From assembly GCA_028564925.1 (NCBI GenBank), contig CM053031.1, positions 97,672,305 through 97,736,304 on the forward strand: 64,000 nucleotides of DNA. Direction: 5' to 3'. Source of the DNA: Lithobates sylvaticus. Lineage: Eukaryota; Chordata; Amphibia; Anura; Ranidae. Below are positions 20,717-32,439 of the stretch, in pieces. Positions within the stretch are counted from its first letter, which is position 1, and each line of letters starts with the position of its first letter. Made by a program: the position numbers and the translations under genes. Below the pieces are notes generated by a model that saw only the letters and a list, made by a program, of their open reading frames with translations, did not search any database and was not told the origin of the DNA.

Positions 20717-21170
20717 AACCACTTCAGCCCCCAAAGAGTTACCCCATTAATGACCAGGCCAATTTTTGCGATACGGCACTGCGCCGCTTTAACTGACAAT
20801 TGCGCAGTCGTGCGATGCTGTACCCAAACAAAATTTACGTCCTTTTTTCCCACAAATAGAGTTTTCTTTTGGTGGTTTTTGATCACCTCTACGGTTTTTA
20901 TTTTTTGTACTATAAACAGAGGCGTGTCTTACAATCGCTGTGTGTGTCTATGGATGCACACAGCCTGAATTGATGCCCCCATAGCAAGTGGCTTGCTAAG
21001 GGGGCACATGTAAGAAGAAAGAGGCGGAGACCATGCAGGTGGAGGACTGCCAAAAAAGAAGGTAAAGGACTGCTTTGTGCAATACCCTTGCACAGAGCAG
21101 GTAAGTATATCCTTTCTTTTTTATTTTAAACTACAAAAACTTTTGCCTTTAGCATCACTTAAAGATAAGA
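20717..21170. repeat. Dispersed frog-type repeat plus partial TTAA-type MITE
   Basis: The part at 20717-20915 (CCACTTCAGCCCCC... CGATACGGCACTGCG...) is a sequence I remember as abundant in ranid genomes, but its class is unknown to me. At 21080-21170, TTGCACAGAGCAGGTAAGTAT and the following A/T-rich stretch match 49165-49200 in the MITE at 48731, so this is a truncated relative ending in CACTTAAAG. Confidence 0.4.
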
Positions 21171-22913
21171 ATTTGACAATTTGCATTTTACCCTCCATCT
21201 GTGAGCCTAAATTGTGCTGAAATTTCCCTAATTATGATTTGGTAAGTAACGTGAATATATTATTGATCATAACGTTACCCCGCAACTACGAGTATTGCAT
21301 CAGTCTATCTGCTCTGTGATTAACTTTCATAGCAATAGCTGGATCCAAGGATGTTGTTAGCAAAACATATAGGTCCATAATGTATACTTCATCTAATATC
21401 TAATCAGAGCCTAGGTTGTTTTAAAAGTATATTACAGTAGTATTTGTAATCAGCTCAGTTTTTTGCTTTTTAATAAACATGATAGAGAAGCAGAAAAGAA
21501 AGTCCACGGAGCTGGCAGCTGCAAGCTGTGGGCGGAGGGACGGCATGACATGTGCTGGGACCGCACAGTCGCCGTCTTTAGGGATAGCTAGGTGGCCGCT
21601 TTAAAAGTGAGGAGTAGGCGGGGCTATGGGGTGGAGCCAAGGGTTAACGCCGGGAAGCCGAGGGGAAGCACGCAGTCGGTGAGCGGGGGACAGGAAGAGA
21701 TCCCCACCCACCCTCCCTGGTTAATGTGGGTTTTTCAGGTCAAGGTTATTGGGGCTGGCAGTCTTTGGGGTCGTTAGAAGAGGTGAAGTGAGGTTCAGGT
21801 AGGAAATATGTTGTACCCATCCGTGGGATGGGGGTGGTTTGATGGTACTTCCAGGTTACGAGGGGTTTAACTTGGAAGGGTAAAAAGGAGTAGGTCACTG
21901 CGCTAGTTTGGGTATAGCCTCCGTGACAGGGGATTCCGTCTGGAGGTCAAGAGGTAAAAAGTTATGGAAGTAGTTCACAGTGACCAGTATGTTTTGGTAT
22001 ACTATTTACCCATGACCCATTACAAATGTTGGAATGTTTATGGTATTAAAGTTATTTATGGAAAGTTTATTAAAATATATATTTTGTTAATAAATTAAGG
22101 CCTGTTGGCCATTTACTCCAAATCTAGTCTAGTCGTTTGTTAATATTGGCCGGGTTTGGAGAGGGTGTTGGTTATGGGGAAGGTTACATCACGCTGGACC
22201 TAAGTCCCTACAAATGTCATGCAGACTACCTCTTGGTCACTGTGATCTGATTAAGAGATCTCTGTATCTTCCCCATCTTGTATGTTAGTTGGTCATTAGT
22301 TAATTGTGCAATGTGTAAGACCTTTTTATATTTGTCTAGCAATAACCAGATGAAATACTTTAATTAAAAATAAAAATACAATAACTTAACACAGGGACTT
22401 TCAAGAAGCAACGGATATGGAGCCCCAGTCAATATGAATCATTTACCAGTGTCCAGGGCTCACTGATGCCTACTCTTGGAATCAATGATTTCCACATACA
22501 GAGGAAGGCAGGGGAGAAGTACGGAAACATTTCAGCCAATTATATCTCAAGATTGGAGAAAAAAAATCCTTACAGATTTCAAATCTGCCAATCAATTAGC
22601 AATCCTGCATCCTATTTATTCTTCTGCATATTGATCAGTACTCTTCCACTTTTTTTCCTATACATGCTATTGGCTATGATACAGACAGATGAATAAACAT
22701 AGGAGAATGTACAGCAAAGAGTGGCACTTACAAAGTCAGCATATTTAGCACTGACGGGTAGACTGATTTGCTTGACATAAGATACAAATGGACAGAAAAA
22801 GACATTGGTAGACAGGGAGACTGATATTAACAGTCTGGATTTAACAGACACAGAAATGCAGACTGATTTATGTTGACAAGGTGATTTGCATTGATGGGTA
22901 GAATAATGCCGCG
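21171..22913. other. Unassigned sequence
   Basis: I see no gene. A GC-rich block (21500-21780) followed by an AATAAA-bearing AT-rich end and ATTTACTCC (about 22090-22130) could be a worn solo LTR, but no second copy or TSD supports it. The part at 22680-22910 has irregular GACAGACTGATT-like repeats. Confidence 0.3.
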
Positions 22914-22915
22914 TA

Positions 22916-23299
22916 CACACGATTGGAATTCTCGTCGGAAAAGCCGTGGATGTTTTCTCCCGATGGAATTCCTCTCAAGCTTGTATTGCCTACACACGGT
23001 CACATCAAATTCCGACCGTCAAGAATGCGGTGACGTACAACACTACGACGAGCCGCGAAAATGAAGTTCAATGCTTCTGAGCATGCGTCGTAATTTTGCA
23101 CGTCGGAATTGCCACAGACGATCGGAATTTCCGATAGGAACTTTTTCCATCGCAAAAATTGAGAACATGCTCTCAATCTTTTGCTGGCCGAAATTCTACC
23201 AGCAAAAGTCCGATGGAGCCTACACACGGTCACATTTTCCAACCAAAAGCTCACATCGGTATTTTGCTGGCGGAATTTCCAATCGTGTGTACGCGGCAT
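22916..23299. mobile_element. Frog MITE, copy 1 (TA-flanked)
   Basis: It starts ATGCCGCGTACACACGATTGG after TA and ends with the inverse, CCAATCGTGTGTACGCGGCAT. The interior has the family blocks GCCTACACACGGTCACA, GCGGTGACGTACAACAC and GAGCATGCGTCG. No transposase. The TA target and inverted ends suggest mobilisation by a Tc1/mariner-type enzyme; this is inference. Confidence 0.85.
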
Positions 23300-23397
23300 A
23301 ACTAAAAACGATTTACAGAGGTGGACAGACAGATATACTAAGCTGTATTAATAGAATCTGTAGTATTGACAGCCAGACAGCTTGTTAAGGACATACA

Positions 23398-23480
23398 TAT
23401 ACATTGATCAGCCATAACATTATCACCACTGACAGGTAAAGCAAAGAACCGATTTATTGAATAATAACTGAATAATTGAT
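23398..23480. mobile_element. Tc1/mariner end fragment
   Basis: TACATTGATCAGCCATAACA and the following ATTATCACCACTGACAGGT match the terminal inverted repeat of a Tc1/mariner family I know from fish and frogs. No partner end was found nearby. Confidence 0.5.
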
Positions 23481-23657
23481 TATCTCATTACAATAGCATC
23501 TGGACATGAGTGGAATATTTTAGGCAGCAAGTGAATATGTTCACAGTAGGGATAAACCTTTTTTTGCAGAAGGGAGTTTAACAAGACACATGGCCACTCA
23601 TAAAAATTAGAAGAAAAGAGGTTTAACCTTAAACTACATAGAGGGTTCTTTACCGTA

Positions 23658-24036
23658 ATGCCCCGTACACACGAGCCGAAATTCCGCCAGCAAAAGTCCG
23701 ATGTGAGCTTTGGTTGGAAATTCCGACTGTGTGTATGCTCCATCGAACTTTTGCTGGTTCTCTATTTTTCGGTCGGAAAAATTCCAATCGTCTGTACCAA
23801 TTCCAACATGCAAAATTCGTACGCATGCCCGGAAACAATTTGACACATGCTCAGAAGCATTGAACTTAATTTTCTTGGCTCGTCTTAGTGTTGTCGGTCA
23901 CCGCGTTCTTGACGGTTGAAAGTTCAGAGGACTTTTGTGTGACTGTCTGTATGCAAGCCAAGCTTGAACGGAATTCCGTCGGAAACACCATCCAAGATTT
24001 TTCCGATGGAAATTCCGCTCGTGTGTACAGGGCATA
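23658..24036. mobile_element. Frog MITE, copy 2 (TA-flanked)
   Basis: It starts ATGCCCCGTACACACGAGC and ends GCTCGTGTGTACAGGGCAT. The interior contains the same GAGCATG and GCGGTGAC-type blocks as copy 1, in the opposite orientation. Confidence 0.85.
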
Positions 24037-24173
24037 AGAGCGGCAAGGATGTGGAATTCCCTTCCACAGGCAGCGGTATCAGCGGGGGGCATCGATAGTT
24101 TCAAAAAACTATTAGATAAGGGCCTGAACAACCACAACATACAATGTATTACTGACATATAATCACACACATA

Positions 24174-25745
24174 CAGTATTTCACAAAAGTGAGTACACCC
24201 CTCACATTTTTGTTAATATTTTATTATATCTTTTCATGTGACAACACTGAAGAAAGTAAACTTTGCTACAATGTAATGTAGTGAGTGTACAGCTTGTATA
24301 ACAGTGTCAATTAGCTGTCCCCTCAAAATAACACAACACACAGCCATTAATGTCTAAACCACTGGCAACAAAACTGAGTACACCCCTAAGTGAAAATGTC
24401 CAAATTGGGCCCAATTAGCCATTTTCCCTCCCCGGTGTCATGTGACTCGTTAGTGTTACAAGGTCTCAGGTGTGAATAGGGGAGCAGGTGTGTTAAATTT
24501 TGTGTAATCGCTCTCACTCTCTCATACTGGTCACTGGAAGTTCAACATGGCACCTCATGGCAAAGAACTCTCTGAGGATCTGAAAAAAAAAAATTGTTGC
24601 TCTACATAGAAATGGCCTAGGCTATAAAAGATTGCTAAGACCCTGAAACTAAGCTGCAGCATGGTGGCCAAGACTATACAGTGGTTTAACAGGACAGGCT
24701 CCACTCAGAACAGGCCTTGCCATGGTCGACCAAAGAAGTTGAGTGCACATGCTCAGCATCATATCCAGACTTTATCTTTGGGAAAACAAATGAGTGCTGC
24801 CAGCATTGCTGCAGAGGTTGAAGGGGTGGGGGGTCAGCCTGTCAGTGCTCAGACCATACGCCGCACACTGCATCAAATTGGTCTGCATGGCTGTCCTCCC
24901 AGAAGGAAGCCTCTTCTAAAGATGATGCAAAAGAAAGCCTGCAAACAGTTTTCTGAAGACAAGCAGACTAAGGACATGGATTACTGGAACCATGTCCTGT
25001 GGTCTGATGAGACCAAGATAAACTTATTTGGTTCAGATGGTGTCAAGCGTGTGTGGTGGCAACAAGGTAAGGAGTACAAAGACAAGTGTGTCTTGCCTAC
25101 AGTCAAGCATGCTGGTGGGAGTGTCATGGTCTGGGGCTGCATGAGTGCTGCCAGCACTGGGGATCTACAGTTCATTGAGGGAACCATGAATCCCAACATA
25201 TACTGTGACATACTGAAGCAGAGCATGAGCCCCTCCCTTCGGAGACTGGGCAGCAGGGAAGTGTTCCAACATGATAACGACCCCAAACACACCTCCAAGA
25301 TGACCAATGCCTTGCTAAAGAAGCTGAGGGTAAAGGTGATGGACTGGCCAAGCATGTCTGCAGACCTAAACCATATTGAGCATCTGTGGGGCATCCTCAA
25401 ATGGAAGGTGGAGGAGCGCAAGGTCTCTAACATCCACCAGAAACATGATGTCGTCATGGAGGAGTGGAAGAGGACTCCGGTGGCAACCTGTGAAGCTTGA
25501 CACTTTGGGCCCAATTTGGACATTTTCACTTAGGGGTGTACTAACTTATGTTGCCAGCAGTTTAGACATTAATGGCTGTGTGTTGAGTTATTTTGAGGGG
25601 ACAGCAAATGTACACTGTTATACAAGCTGTACACTCACTACTTTACATTGTAGCAAAGTGTAATTTCTTCAGTGTTATCACATGAAAAGATATCATAAAA
25701 TACTTACAAAAATGTGAGGGGTGTACTCACTTTTGTGAGATACTC
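24174..25745 (+). mobile_element. Tc1-like DNA transposon (1.57 kb)
   Basis: The inverted ends CAGTATTTCACAAAAGTGAG and (inverse) CTCACTTTTGTGAGATACTC are flanked by TA (24172-24173, 25746-25747). It encodes a DD34E transposase. A second, more damaged copy of the same family lies at 34553-36093. Confidence 0.9.
24547..25500 (+). pseudogene. Tc1-like transposase, nearly complete (DD34E)
   Basis: The natural start is ATG at 24547 (MAPHGKELSEDLKK), but an 11-A run at about 24583-24593 breaks the frame; the reading frame resumes from 24661 for 279 aa. It has the paired helix-turn-helix region, including GRPKKLS, then the catalytic triad counted from 24661: D116 (WSDETK), D205 (QHDNDPKH) and E240 (HIEHLWG). 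The last two are 34 residues apart, the Tc1 spacing. All three acidic residues are intact. The C terminus stops early at ATCEA because about 57 bases, present in the sister copy at 35780-35848, are missing. It is therefore inactive but fairly young. Confidence 0.85.
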
Positions 25746-26337
25746 TATAGGCCGGGCTGGGTGGGACAATTACCGTTCCAGGAGAATGTCATATCACATC
25801 CTCCCAGAACGCACCCCGCACGTGCCCCGCGGGTCACTCTGTGGTGCAATCTGTCACCAGTGGACATAGCGGATGACTGATCAGTGTATCAGCCGCTGCC
25901 AGTACCAGGTGATCACCGAGACCAATCACAGCAGATTACATGACAATTGTACACAATGGGTGGCTTTTATTCATGCTCTGTGATTGGCCACAGTGATCAC
26001 ATAGTACAGACAGGGCCAATCACAGCCCATCTGCACCATGTGATTAGCTGTGGCCAATCACAGCTAACCACAACAGTAAACACTGAATGAATCAATTTCA
26101 TTCAGTGAAAAATGGTTGCTTATAACAGTGAAATTCATTTGTAAAAGTAATCATAATGTGTAAAAAAAGAAACCCTGATCACTTCTTCAGAGTAGTACAT
26201 AATTACTATGGTAACACTGTATTGCTGTGGTCACAGTGTGTTAAAAAAGATTGTTTAAAAAAAGAAAATAAATGCAATAAAAAATTAAAAAAAATTTAAA
26301 TAAATTATAAAAACAGTTTTTCACATACTGTCACCAG

Positions 26338-27070
26338 CAGTGGCGGCTGGTGCTCAAAACTTTTGGCGGGGCACAAACAAACTGAAAAATACTGAACCCC
26401 CCCCCCCCCCCATCAATTGCAGCATCACTGTGCCCATCAAATGCAGCCACTGTGCCCATCATATGCAGCCACTTGTGCCCATCATATGCAGCCACTTGTG
26501 CCCATCATATGCAGCCAATTGTGCCCCATCAAATGCAGCCACTTTTGTCAATCAAATGCAGCCACTTGTGCCCGTCAAATGCAGCCACTTGTGACCCATC
26601 AAATGCAGCCACATGTGTCCCATCAAATGCAGCCACTTGTGCCAATCAAATGCAGCCACTTGTGCCCCATCAAATGCAGCCACTTGTGTCCCATCAAATG
26701 CAGCCACTTGTGCCCATCAAATGCAGCCACTTGTGCCCGTCAAATGCAGCCACCTGTGCCCATCAAATGCAGCCACCTGTGCCCATCTAATGCCGCCACT
26801 TGTGCCCCATCAAATTCAGCCACCTGTGCCCATCAAATACAGCGACTTGTGCCCCATCAAGTGCAGCCACTTGTGCCCATCATATGCAGCCACCTGTCCC
26901 CATCTAATGCAGGCTCTCTGGCTCTAATCACATGCTTCAAAATACACACCCCCGCCATAGGAATTCATGTGTTTCCGGCATCCTGGAAGGGGCTGGGCAC
27001 ATGAATAGGGAGGGTGGTGGAGGTGTCGGGGGGCGGCGCCTGTGCGCCCACAACGCAGGGGCCTCCACTG
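26338..27070. mobile_element. hAT-type non-autonomous element with internal minisatellite (733 bp)
   Basis: The ends CAGTGGCGGC and (inverse) CAGTGGAGGC are flanked by an exact 8-bp duplication, GTCACCAG (26330-26337 and 27071-27078). Most of the inside is a tandem array. There is no transposase. Confidence 0.85.
26410..26910 (+). repeat. Minisatellite, about 23-24-bp unit, about 21 copies
   Basis: The unit is close to TGTGCCCATCAAATGCAGCC followed by ACT. Units alternate between 23 and 24 bases (CCCATC or CCCCATC), so all three frames stay open for long stretches and give false ORFs with repeated CSHLCP or NAATC peptides. These are not genes. Confidence 0.9.
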
Positions 27071-27399
27071 GTCACCAGTCAGTATCCCTGATCACCACCA
27101 CACCAGTTATATGATGACACTGTACTGCACTGGTGACAGTGTGTAAAAAATTAGAGCCGCTAGCTGAAGCGGCGGTTGGTTAGCTGTCAGATCACCGCCG
27201 TTGATGTATTTCAGACCAACTGATAGCATGGATTCACAGCATGTGCAGACTGAGGGAAGGTGAGTCTTCAACTGGAGGAATGATAGGGGGGTAGTGGGAG
27301 TATATCTGCTGGGGGGTTTCTTTGGGAGGGAGAGGATTTGATATGTGCTGGGGGGCGTCAGGTTTTAAATCCCCCCCCCTAACCTTCTAGCACAAGTCA

Positions 27400-28000
27400 G
27401 AGATGCTGCCCACCACAAAGGGGGCAATCGTGGGACCGCTGGCACCCCATAAAGGATTCAAGGCAAGTGTCCCAGGTGCCCACTCTGGAGCACCCCTTCA
27501 AGTTACTGGAGCCAGGTGCCAGAACTTGTTTTGGCACTGGGCTCCAGGACACAGCCCAGATTCATGGGACATTGAGATTTTGTTCAAATCTCAGGAAGGT
27601 CCCTCCAAAATCCGGACAGTTAGGAGATTGGATTATGGATTGGATTATGGATTTGTACTATAAAGAGGGAGAGGATTTGTGTGTCTGACCCTCCTCCCAC
27701 CACACCATCTAAATGTCCTCTCCCAAAGCAACCCCCAGCACATATCCTCTTCCCCCCACCCTCCAAGAAAAAAAGGAAGCATTTGCAGCATTTGGGACCC
27801 CAGGCACCCCGTAAGAGATGCAGGGCAATTTCCCTGGTCTCCCACATTAATGCCATCCTTCCAGGCAAGTTAGTGGGGCCAAGTGCCAGAACTTGTTCTG
27901 GCACTGGCCTCCTGAACTCAGCCCGGATTCACAGGACACCAGAATTTTTTTCAAATCTCGGTAATGTCCCTTTCAAAACTGGTACTAGAAGGGGGGTGAG
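27400..28000 (+). repeat. Diverged direct duplication (unit about 370-380 bp)
   Basis: 27500-27620 (AGTTACTGGAGCCAGGTGCC...AAATCTCAGGAAGGTCCCT) recurs with changes at 27870-27990 (AGTTAGTGGGGCCAAGTGCC...AAATCTCGGTAATGTCCCT). The G-rich GAGGATTTGTG motif occurs several times from 27310 to 28100. I see no coding sequence. Confidence 0.65.
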
Positions 28001-28192
28001 GATTTGTGTTTGGGAGGAAGAGTTTGTACTAAGAGGAAAGATTTTTGATAGAACTATGTAGAGGATTTGTGCTGGTGGAGGATATTTTGAGGAAGGAGGA
28101 TTTGTGCTAGAGAGGATTGGGGAAGGATTCCCTTTCGAAAGGGCCCAGGGCTCAGAGGGAAGGGCCCCGGGACAGATGGAAAGGGCCCCGGC

Positions 28193-28214
28193 TGTCAGGG
28201 GGGGGGGGGGGGGC
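28193..28214 (+). repeat. Poly-G run
   Basis: About 20 consecutive G residues. This simple run is likely to be length-variable and error-prone in sequencing. Confidence 0.8.
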
Positions 28215-28599
28215 CTTTATGGTTTCCTACACTCTGGCTCTGAAGGTTCTAGTTACGTGACCACCTCAGATGTGCTATGCTACCTGTTGTGTAGGTGTTC
28301 AGCAAAACTGTTTTACTTTGCAAAACTGATATTTTTACTTTATGGGGCAGTGATTGTTTTCTATTTCACACAGACTAATTTCTGCCACTAGAGGTCCTAA
28401 TAGCTTGCTAGCAATCAATTTCAGACTACCCCAAAATGGCAGATTCTTTCACAGCAGTGTAAAATTGTCCAGGAGCAGTACAATTTTAAAGGGCAACAAT
28501 AAAAAATTGCCAGCTCAACTTGCCAGCCAGCCTGCAACAAACCAAATTATCCTGTCTAACAGTTCACGTTAAAATCAAGGCTTTGGATTGCACACATTT

Positions 28600-30590
28600 T
28601 CAAAATAAATAATAAAAAAAAATATTTAAGCGCCCCACCGAGCTTGTGCACAGAAGCAAACACATACGTAAGTTGCGTGTTTTCAAAACGGTGTCTTCAT
28701 ATGCATGTGAGGTATCGCTGCGATCAACGTAATGCCCTGTACACACGATTGGACATTTCAACAACAAAATCCATCTGATTTTTTCAGACGGATGTTGGCT
28801 CAAACTTGTCTTGCATACACATGGTCACACAAAGTTGGTCAGAAATTCCGAACGTCAAGAACGCAGTGAAGTACAACACGTATGACGAGCCGAGAAAAAT
28901 TAAGTTCAATAGCCAGTGCTGCTCTTCTGCTTGATTCCGAGCATGCGTGGCACTTTGTGCGTTGGAATTGTGTACACACGATCAAACTTTGTGTGTCGGA
29001 AATTCCGATGGAAAAAGTGCGATGGAGACTACAGACGGTCGGAATTTTCAAGCTTTTCAAGCTCCGATCGCACATTTTCCGTCAGGAAGTCCGATCGTGT
29101 GTACAGGGCATTAGAGCGAGAGCAATAACTCTAGCAAAATACCTCCTCTGTAACTAAAAACTAGTACCTGTAGAAATTTTTAAAAAAAAAACGTTGCCTA
29201 TGGATATTTTTAAAGGTCAAAGTTTGTCGCCATTGCAGAAACGGGCGCAATTTTGAAGCATGACATGTTGGGTATCAATTTACTCGGCGTAACATTATCT
29301 TTCACAATGTAAAAAAAATTGAGCTAACTTTAGTGTTGTCTTATTTTTAAATTCCAAAAAGTAAATTTTTTCCCCAAAAATTGCGCTTGTAGGACCGCTG
29401 CACAAATACGGTGTGACATAAAGTATTGCAATGACCGCTATTTTATTCTCTAGGGCGTCTGAAAAAAATATATATAATGTTTGGGGGTTCTAAGTAATTT
29501 TCTAGCAAAAAAATGTTTTAACTTGTAAACAACAGATCTCAAAAAGAGGCTAAGTCCTTAACCGCTTTAAGACCGGCAGAATGGCACTGCTGCACGAATC
29601 ACCGCAGCTAGGGGGCGCGCACGCATGTCCCCACAGTGCCCGCGGCGATCGGATTCGTTACAGAACCAATCAGTCTTCAGGTCCAGGTCAATGATTTCTG
29701 GCCTGGACCTGCTGATCAGTTCTGGTGAATGAAATGTTTACATTACACAGGCAGAGGAAGTGATGTCATCTCCCCTCGTGGAACTCTTTTCGGTTTCAGA
29801 GAGAGGACATCTAATAGTGAGTTGCACAACACTTCACTAACAACAGTACACATAGGCACACTTGTCACCCCCCGATCGCCCCCAGTTAACCCCATTCACT
29901 CCCTGTCACTGTGTCACCAAGTGCAGTTTTCAGATTTTTCACTGATCACTGTACTGGCGTCATTTGTGACACTAATTAGCGTTAGGACAGTTAGTATTAG
30001 GCACAGGTAGCTTTAGGGTACCCCCTAACCCCCCTAATAAAGGTTTAACCTCTTGATCATCGCCCCCCAGTTAACCATTTCACCCCCTGTTACTAGTGTC
30101 ACTAATATAATGTACAGATCTTATTTCTGTCACAGGCGACACTAGTTAGCCAGTCAGCTAGTTACTGTCACCGTCAGGTTTTTATACAGTCAGGGTACCC
30201 GCCATATATTGATGAATAAAGGTTTAACCCCCTGATAGCCCCCCAGTACAGGTTTTAGCGTCAGAGTAAGCACCAGCCCCAGGCAGCGTCAGATTAGTGC
30301 CAGTAGCGCTAACACCCATGCACGCACCATACACCTACCACACTAGTATAGTGTTTGAACGGATCAATATCTTTGATCTGATCAGATCTATACTAGCGTC
30401 CCCAGTAGTTTAGGGTTCCCAAAAACGCAGTGTTAGCTGAATCAGCCCAGATACCTGCCAGCACCTGCATTTAGCTCCTCCGCCCAGCCCACCCAAGTGC
30501 TGTATCAATCGATCACTGTCACTTTCAAAACACAACACACTTAACGACAGCATTCGCAGAGTCAGGCCTGATCCCTGTGAATGCTATTGC
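28600..30590. repeat. Long dispersed frog-type repeat, interrupted by MITE copy 3
   Basis: 28620-28730 and 29113-29600 read as one repeat split by a MITE; the continuation at 29570-30590 has many GTCACTA/TTAGCG motifs and CCCCAGTTAACC blocks. I remember similar sequence as abundant in ranids but cannot name its class. No ORF with recognisable domains. Confidence 0.4.
28732..29111. mobile_element. Frog MITE, copy 3 (TA-flanked)
   Basis: It starts ATGCCCTGTACACACGATTGG and ends CGATCGTGTGTACAGGGCAT, with TA on both sides (28730-28731, 29112-29113). It sits within an older dispersed repeat, which dates it as the later arrival. Confidence 0.88.
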
Positions 30591-30765
30591 TGCGTACAGA
30601 CGATCGGACATTCTAACAACCAAACCATGGATTTTTTTCCGACGGATCTTGGCTCAAACTTGTCTTGCATACACACAGTTGCACAAATGTTGATGGAAAT
30701 TCCGATCGCCAAGAACGCGGTGACGTACAACGCATACAACGAGCCGAAAAATGAAGTTCAATAGC
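30590..30765. mobile_element. Frog MITE, copy 4 (one half only)
   Basis: Starts TGCGTACAGACGATCGGACA and continues through the family blocks GCATACACACAG and GAACGCGGTGACGTACAAC to GAAGTTCAATAGC, where homology ends. The other terminus is missing. Confidence 0.75.
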
Positions 30766-31168
30766 TGTGTCTTCCTCTCGAAAATATTACCCTGCTGATT
30801 GATGAAGGCATCACCTCCCTGTAATTTTAAGCACACACAAACAATAGACACAGGCTAGATGGGTGTAAAAGAGGTAGTGATTGGAAGAACCTCCCACTAG
30901 ATAGCTCACACCATGTTTTTGCACAAAAATAATAAGGATTTGAGTTCAAATACATATTTGCATGATGATTTAAAACATTTATTTAATTATTGCTTACTCC
31001 AAAGATTGTTTTTTAAAACCAGAGAGACCAGAAGCTCTTCGTGCTGATTTTTCCCTGCAGACAGGCTGGGAAAGAGCTGGGTCACATTACAGATGTATAT
31101 CAATTATGAAAAAAAAGGTACTTCAAATTTTTTTAATTAAAATAAATACAGTGTCATTGTCCATATAC

Positions 31169-31760
31169 AGTGGGTATAGAAAAATAAATCACATTTTGTT
31201 GCTTTGTAGCCTGAAATGAAGACAGACAACAGTTTTGTTTTATCTAGCTGTATTTACTCAGTGCAACTTATAACAGCCAAGTGAAAGATATAACACCAAC
31301 ATGTCAGAAAAAAAATTCAAACGCAGAATCACTGATTCGGAAAAGGGATCACCCTTGTGTCAGTATTTTTTTATAACTACCCTTTTCTTTAATTACAGCC
31401 TTTAGTCTGTTGATATGTCTCTACTAATTTTGCACATGTAGACTTTGCAATATGTGCCTACTCTTCTTTGCAGAACTGCTCAAGTTCAGTTAAATTTGAT
31501 GTGAACATTTGTGGACTGCAGTCTTCAAATTATTCCACAGATTTTCAACTGGGTTTAAGCTCAGAGGGGTCTGAGCTATGACTAGGTCATGCAAGGAAAT
31601 TCACCTTTTTCTCTTTCAACCACTATGTGGTGATTGTTGCTGTGTGCTTTGGGTCATTGTCATGTTGGAAGGTAAACCTTCTTCCCATTGACAACTTTCT
31701 GGCAGAGGGCAGCAGGTTTTTGCTCAAGAATTTTACGGTATTGGAAATCTAACACAAGAA
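31169..31760 (-). mobile_element. Tc1-like transposon fragment (second family)
   Basis: The end CAGTGGGTATAGAAAAATAA follows TA (31167-31168). The minus strand carries the C-terminal half of a Tc1 transposase, including the QHDNDPK block (about 31655-31675) and a degenerate E-box (LKP...ENLWN-like, about 31530-31560), with several stops. The distal half is missing. Confidence 0.65.
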
Positions 31761-32439
31761 CTGAAAAAGGTCATCTCTATCAGCAAATAAAGTTCTAGTA
31801 AGTGGTCTAATAGCCCTTTAGGCCACAAAATATTGTTTCACTCCTATCTTGTTAAATCCAACCCTCGCTCATAAGGCCTGTCCCCTGAACCAGCAGGACT
31901 GTTTTTACTTCTGCACTTATCATGGGAACAAGTACATGATCCTGGATTTATAAAAGCATGAGGTAAAAAAGATAAAAAAAAAATCTTTGTAGAGCATGTA
32001 AATATAGGTCTTTTTCATTTATCATTTTCTGCAGGAAGTAACACTTAAAAATAACACTGTGATACAGAGAGCAGGTAATCAATTCTTCAAGATCAGTATC
32101 TTACAACTAACCTGCCACTAGGAGATTGTCATCAGAATTGCATACATTTTAAGATGGACTGGATAGCATACATCATCCAGACACAATCAAAAGGAATTGT
32201 CTAGTACTATTATTACTTGGGCTCATGATATACTTAAAGCTCATCATAGTATAACAGAAAACTGACAACAGACAAGTACATCAGGTTTTAGTCTCCACAT
32301 GTAACCTACATTATAAAGCCTTAAGAATGTGAAGCCATATGTGATTATCATATGACCTAGCCATATGCTTTTGTGATGTTATCAGCTATATTAATAAAGA
32401 TTCAGCCATTAAACCGGCTGCCTTTTATTTGTGTCTAAA
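31761..32439. other. Unassigned sequence
   Basis: AT-rich, no ORF or repeat that I can support. Confidence 0.3.

Larger units (their letters stand above)
25750..27240. repeat. Dispersed frog-type repeat hosting a hAT element
   Basis: The sequence around 25750-26337 and its continuation at 27071-27200 have features of a repeat I recall as abundant in ranids, with many GTGATTGGC/GCCAATCAC-like inverted motifs. It is split by the hAT element at 26338-27070. I cannot assign its class. Confidence 0.35.

Noticed and set aside
21592-21777. GC-rich block as a CpG-island promoter with first exon
   Set aside because: It looks more like part of a worn LTR or repeat; no downstream exon was seen.
26410-26910. 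CRISPR-like array
   Set aside because: Units are contiguous without unique spacers, in a eukaryotic transposon.
26417-27004. Cys/His-rich ORFs with zinc-finger-like CSHLCP repeats
   Set aside because: Made by the 23-24-bp minisatellite; all three frames give similar repeats and the unit length varies between frames.
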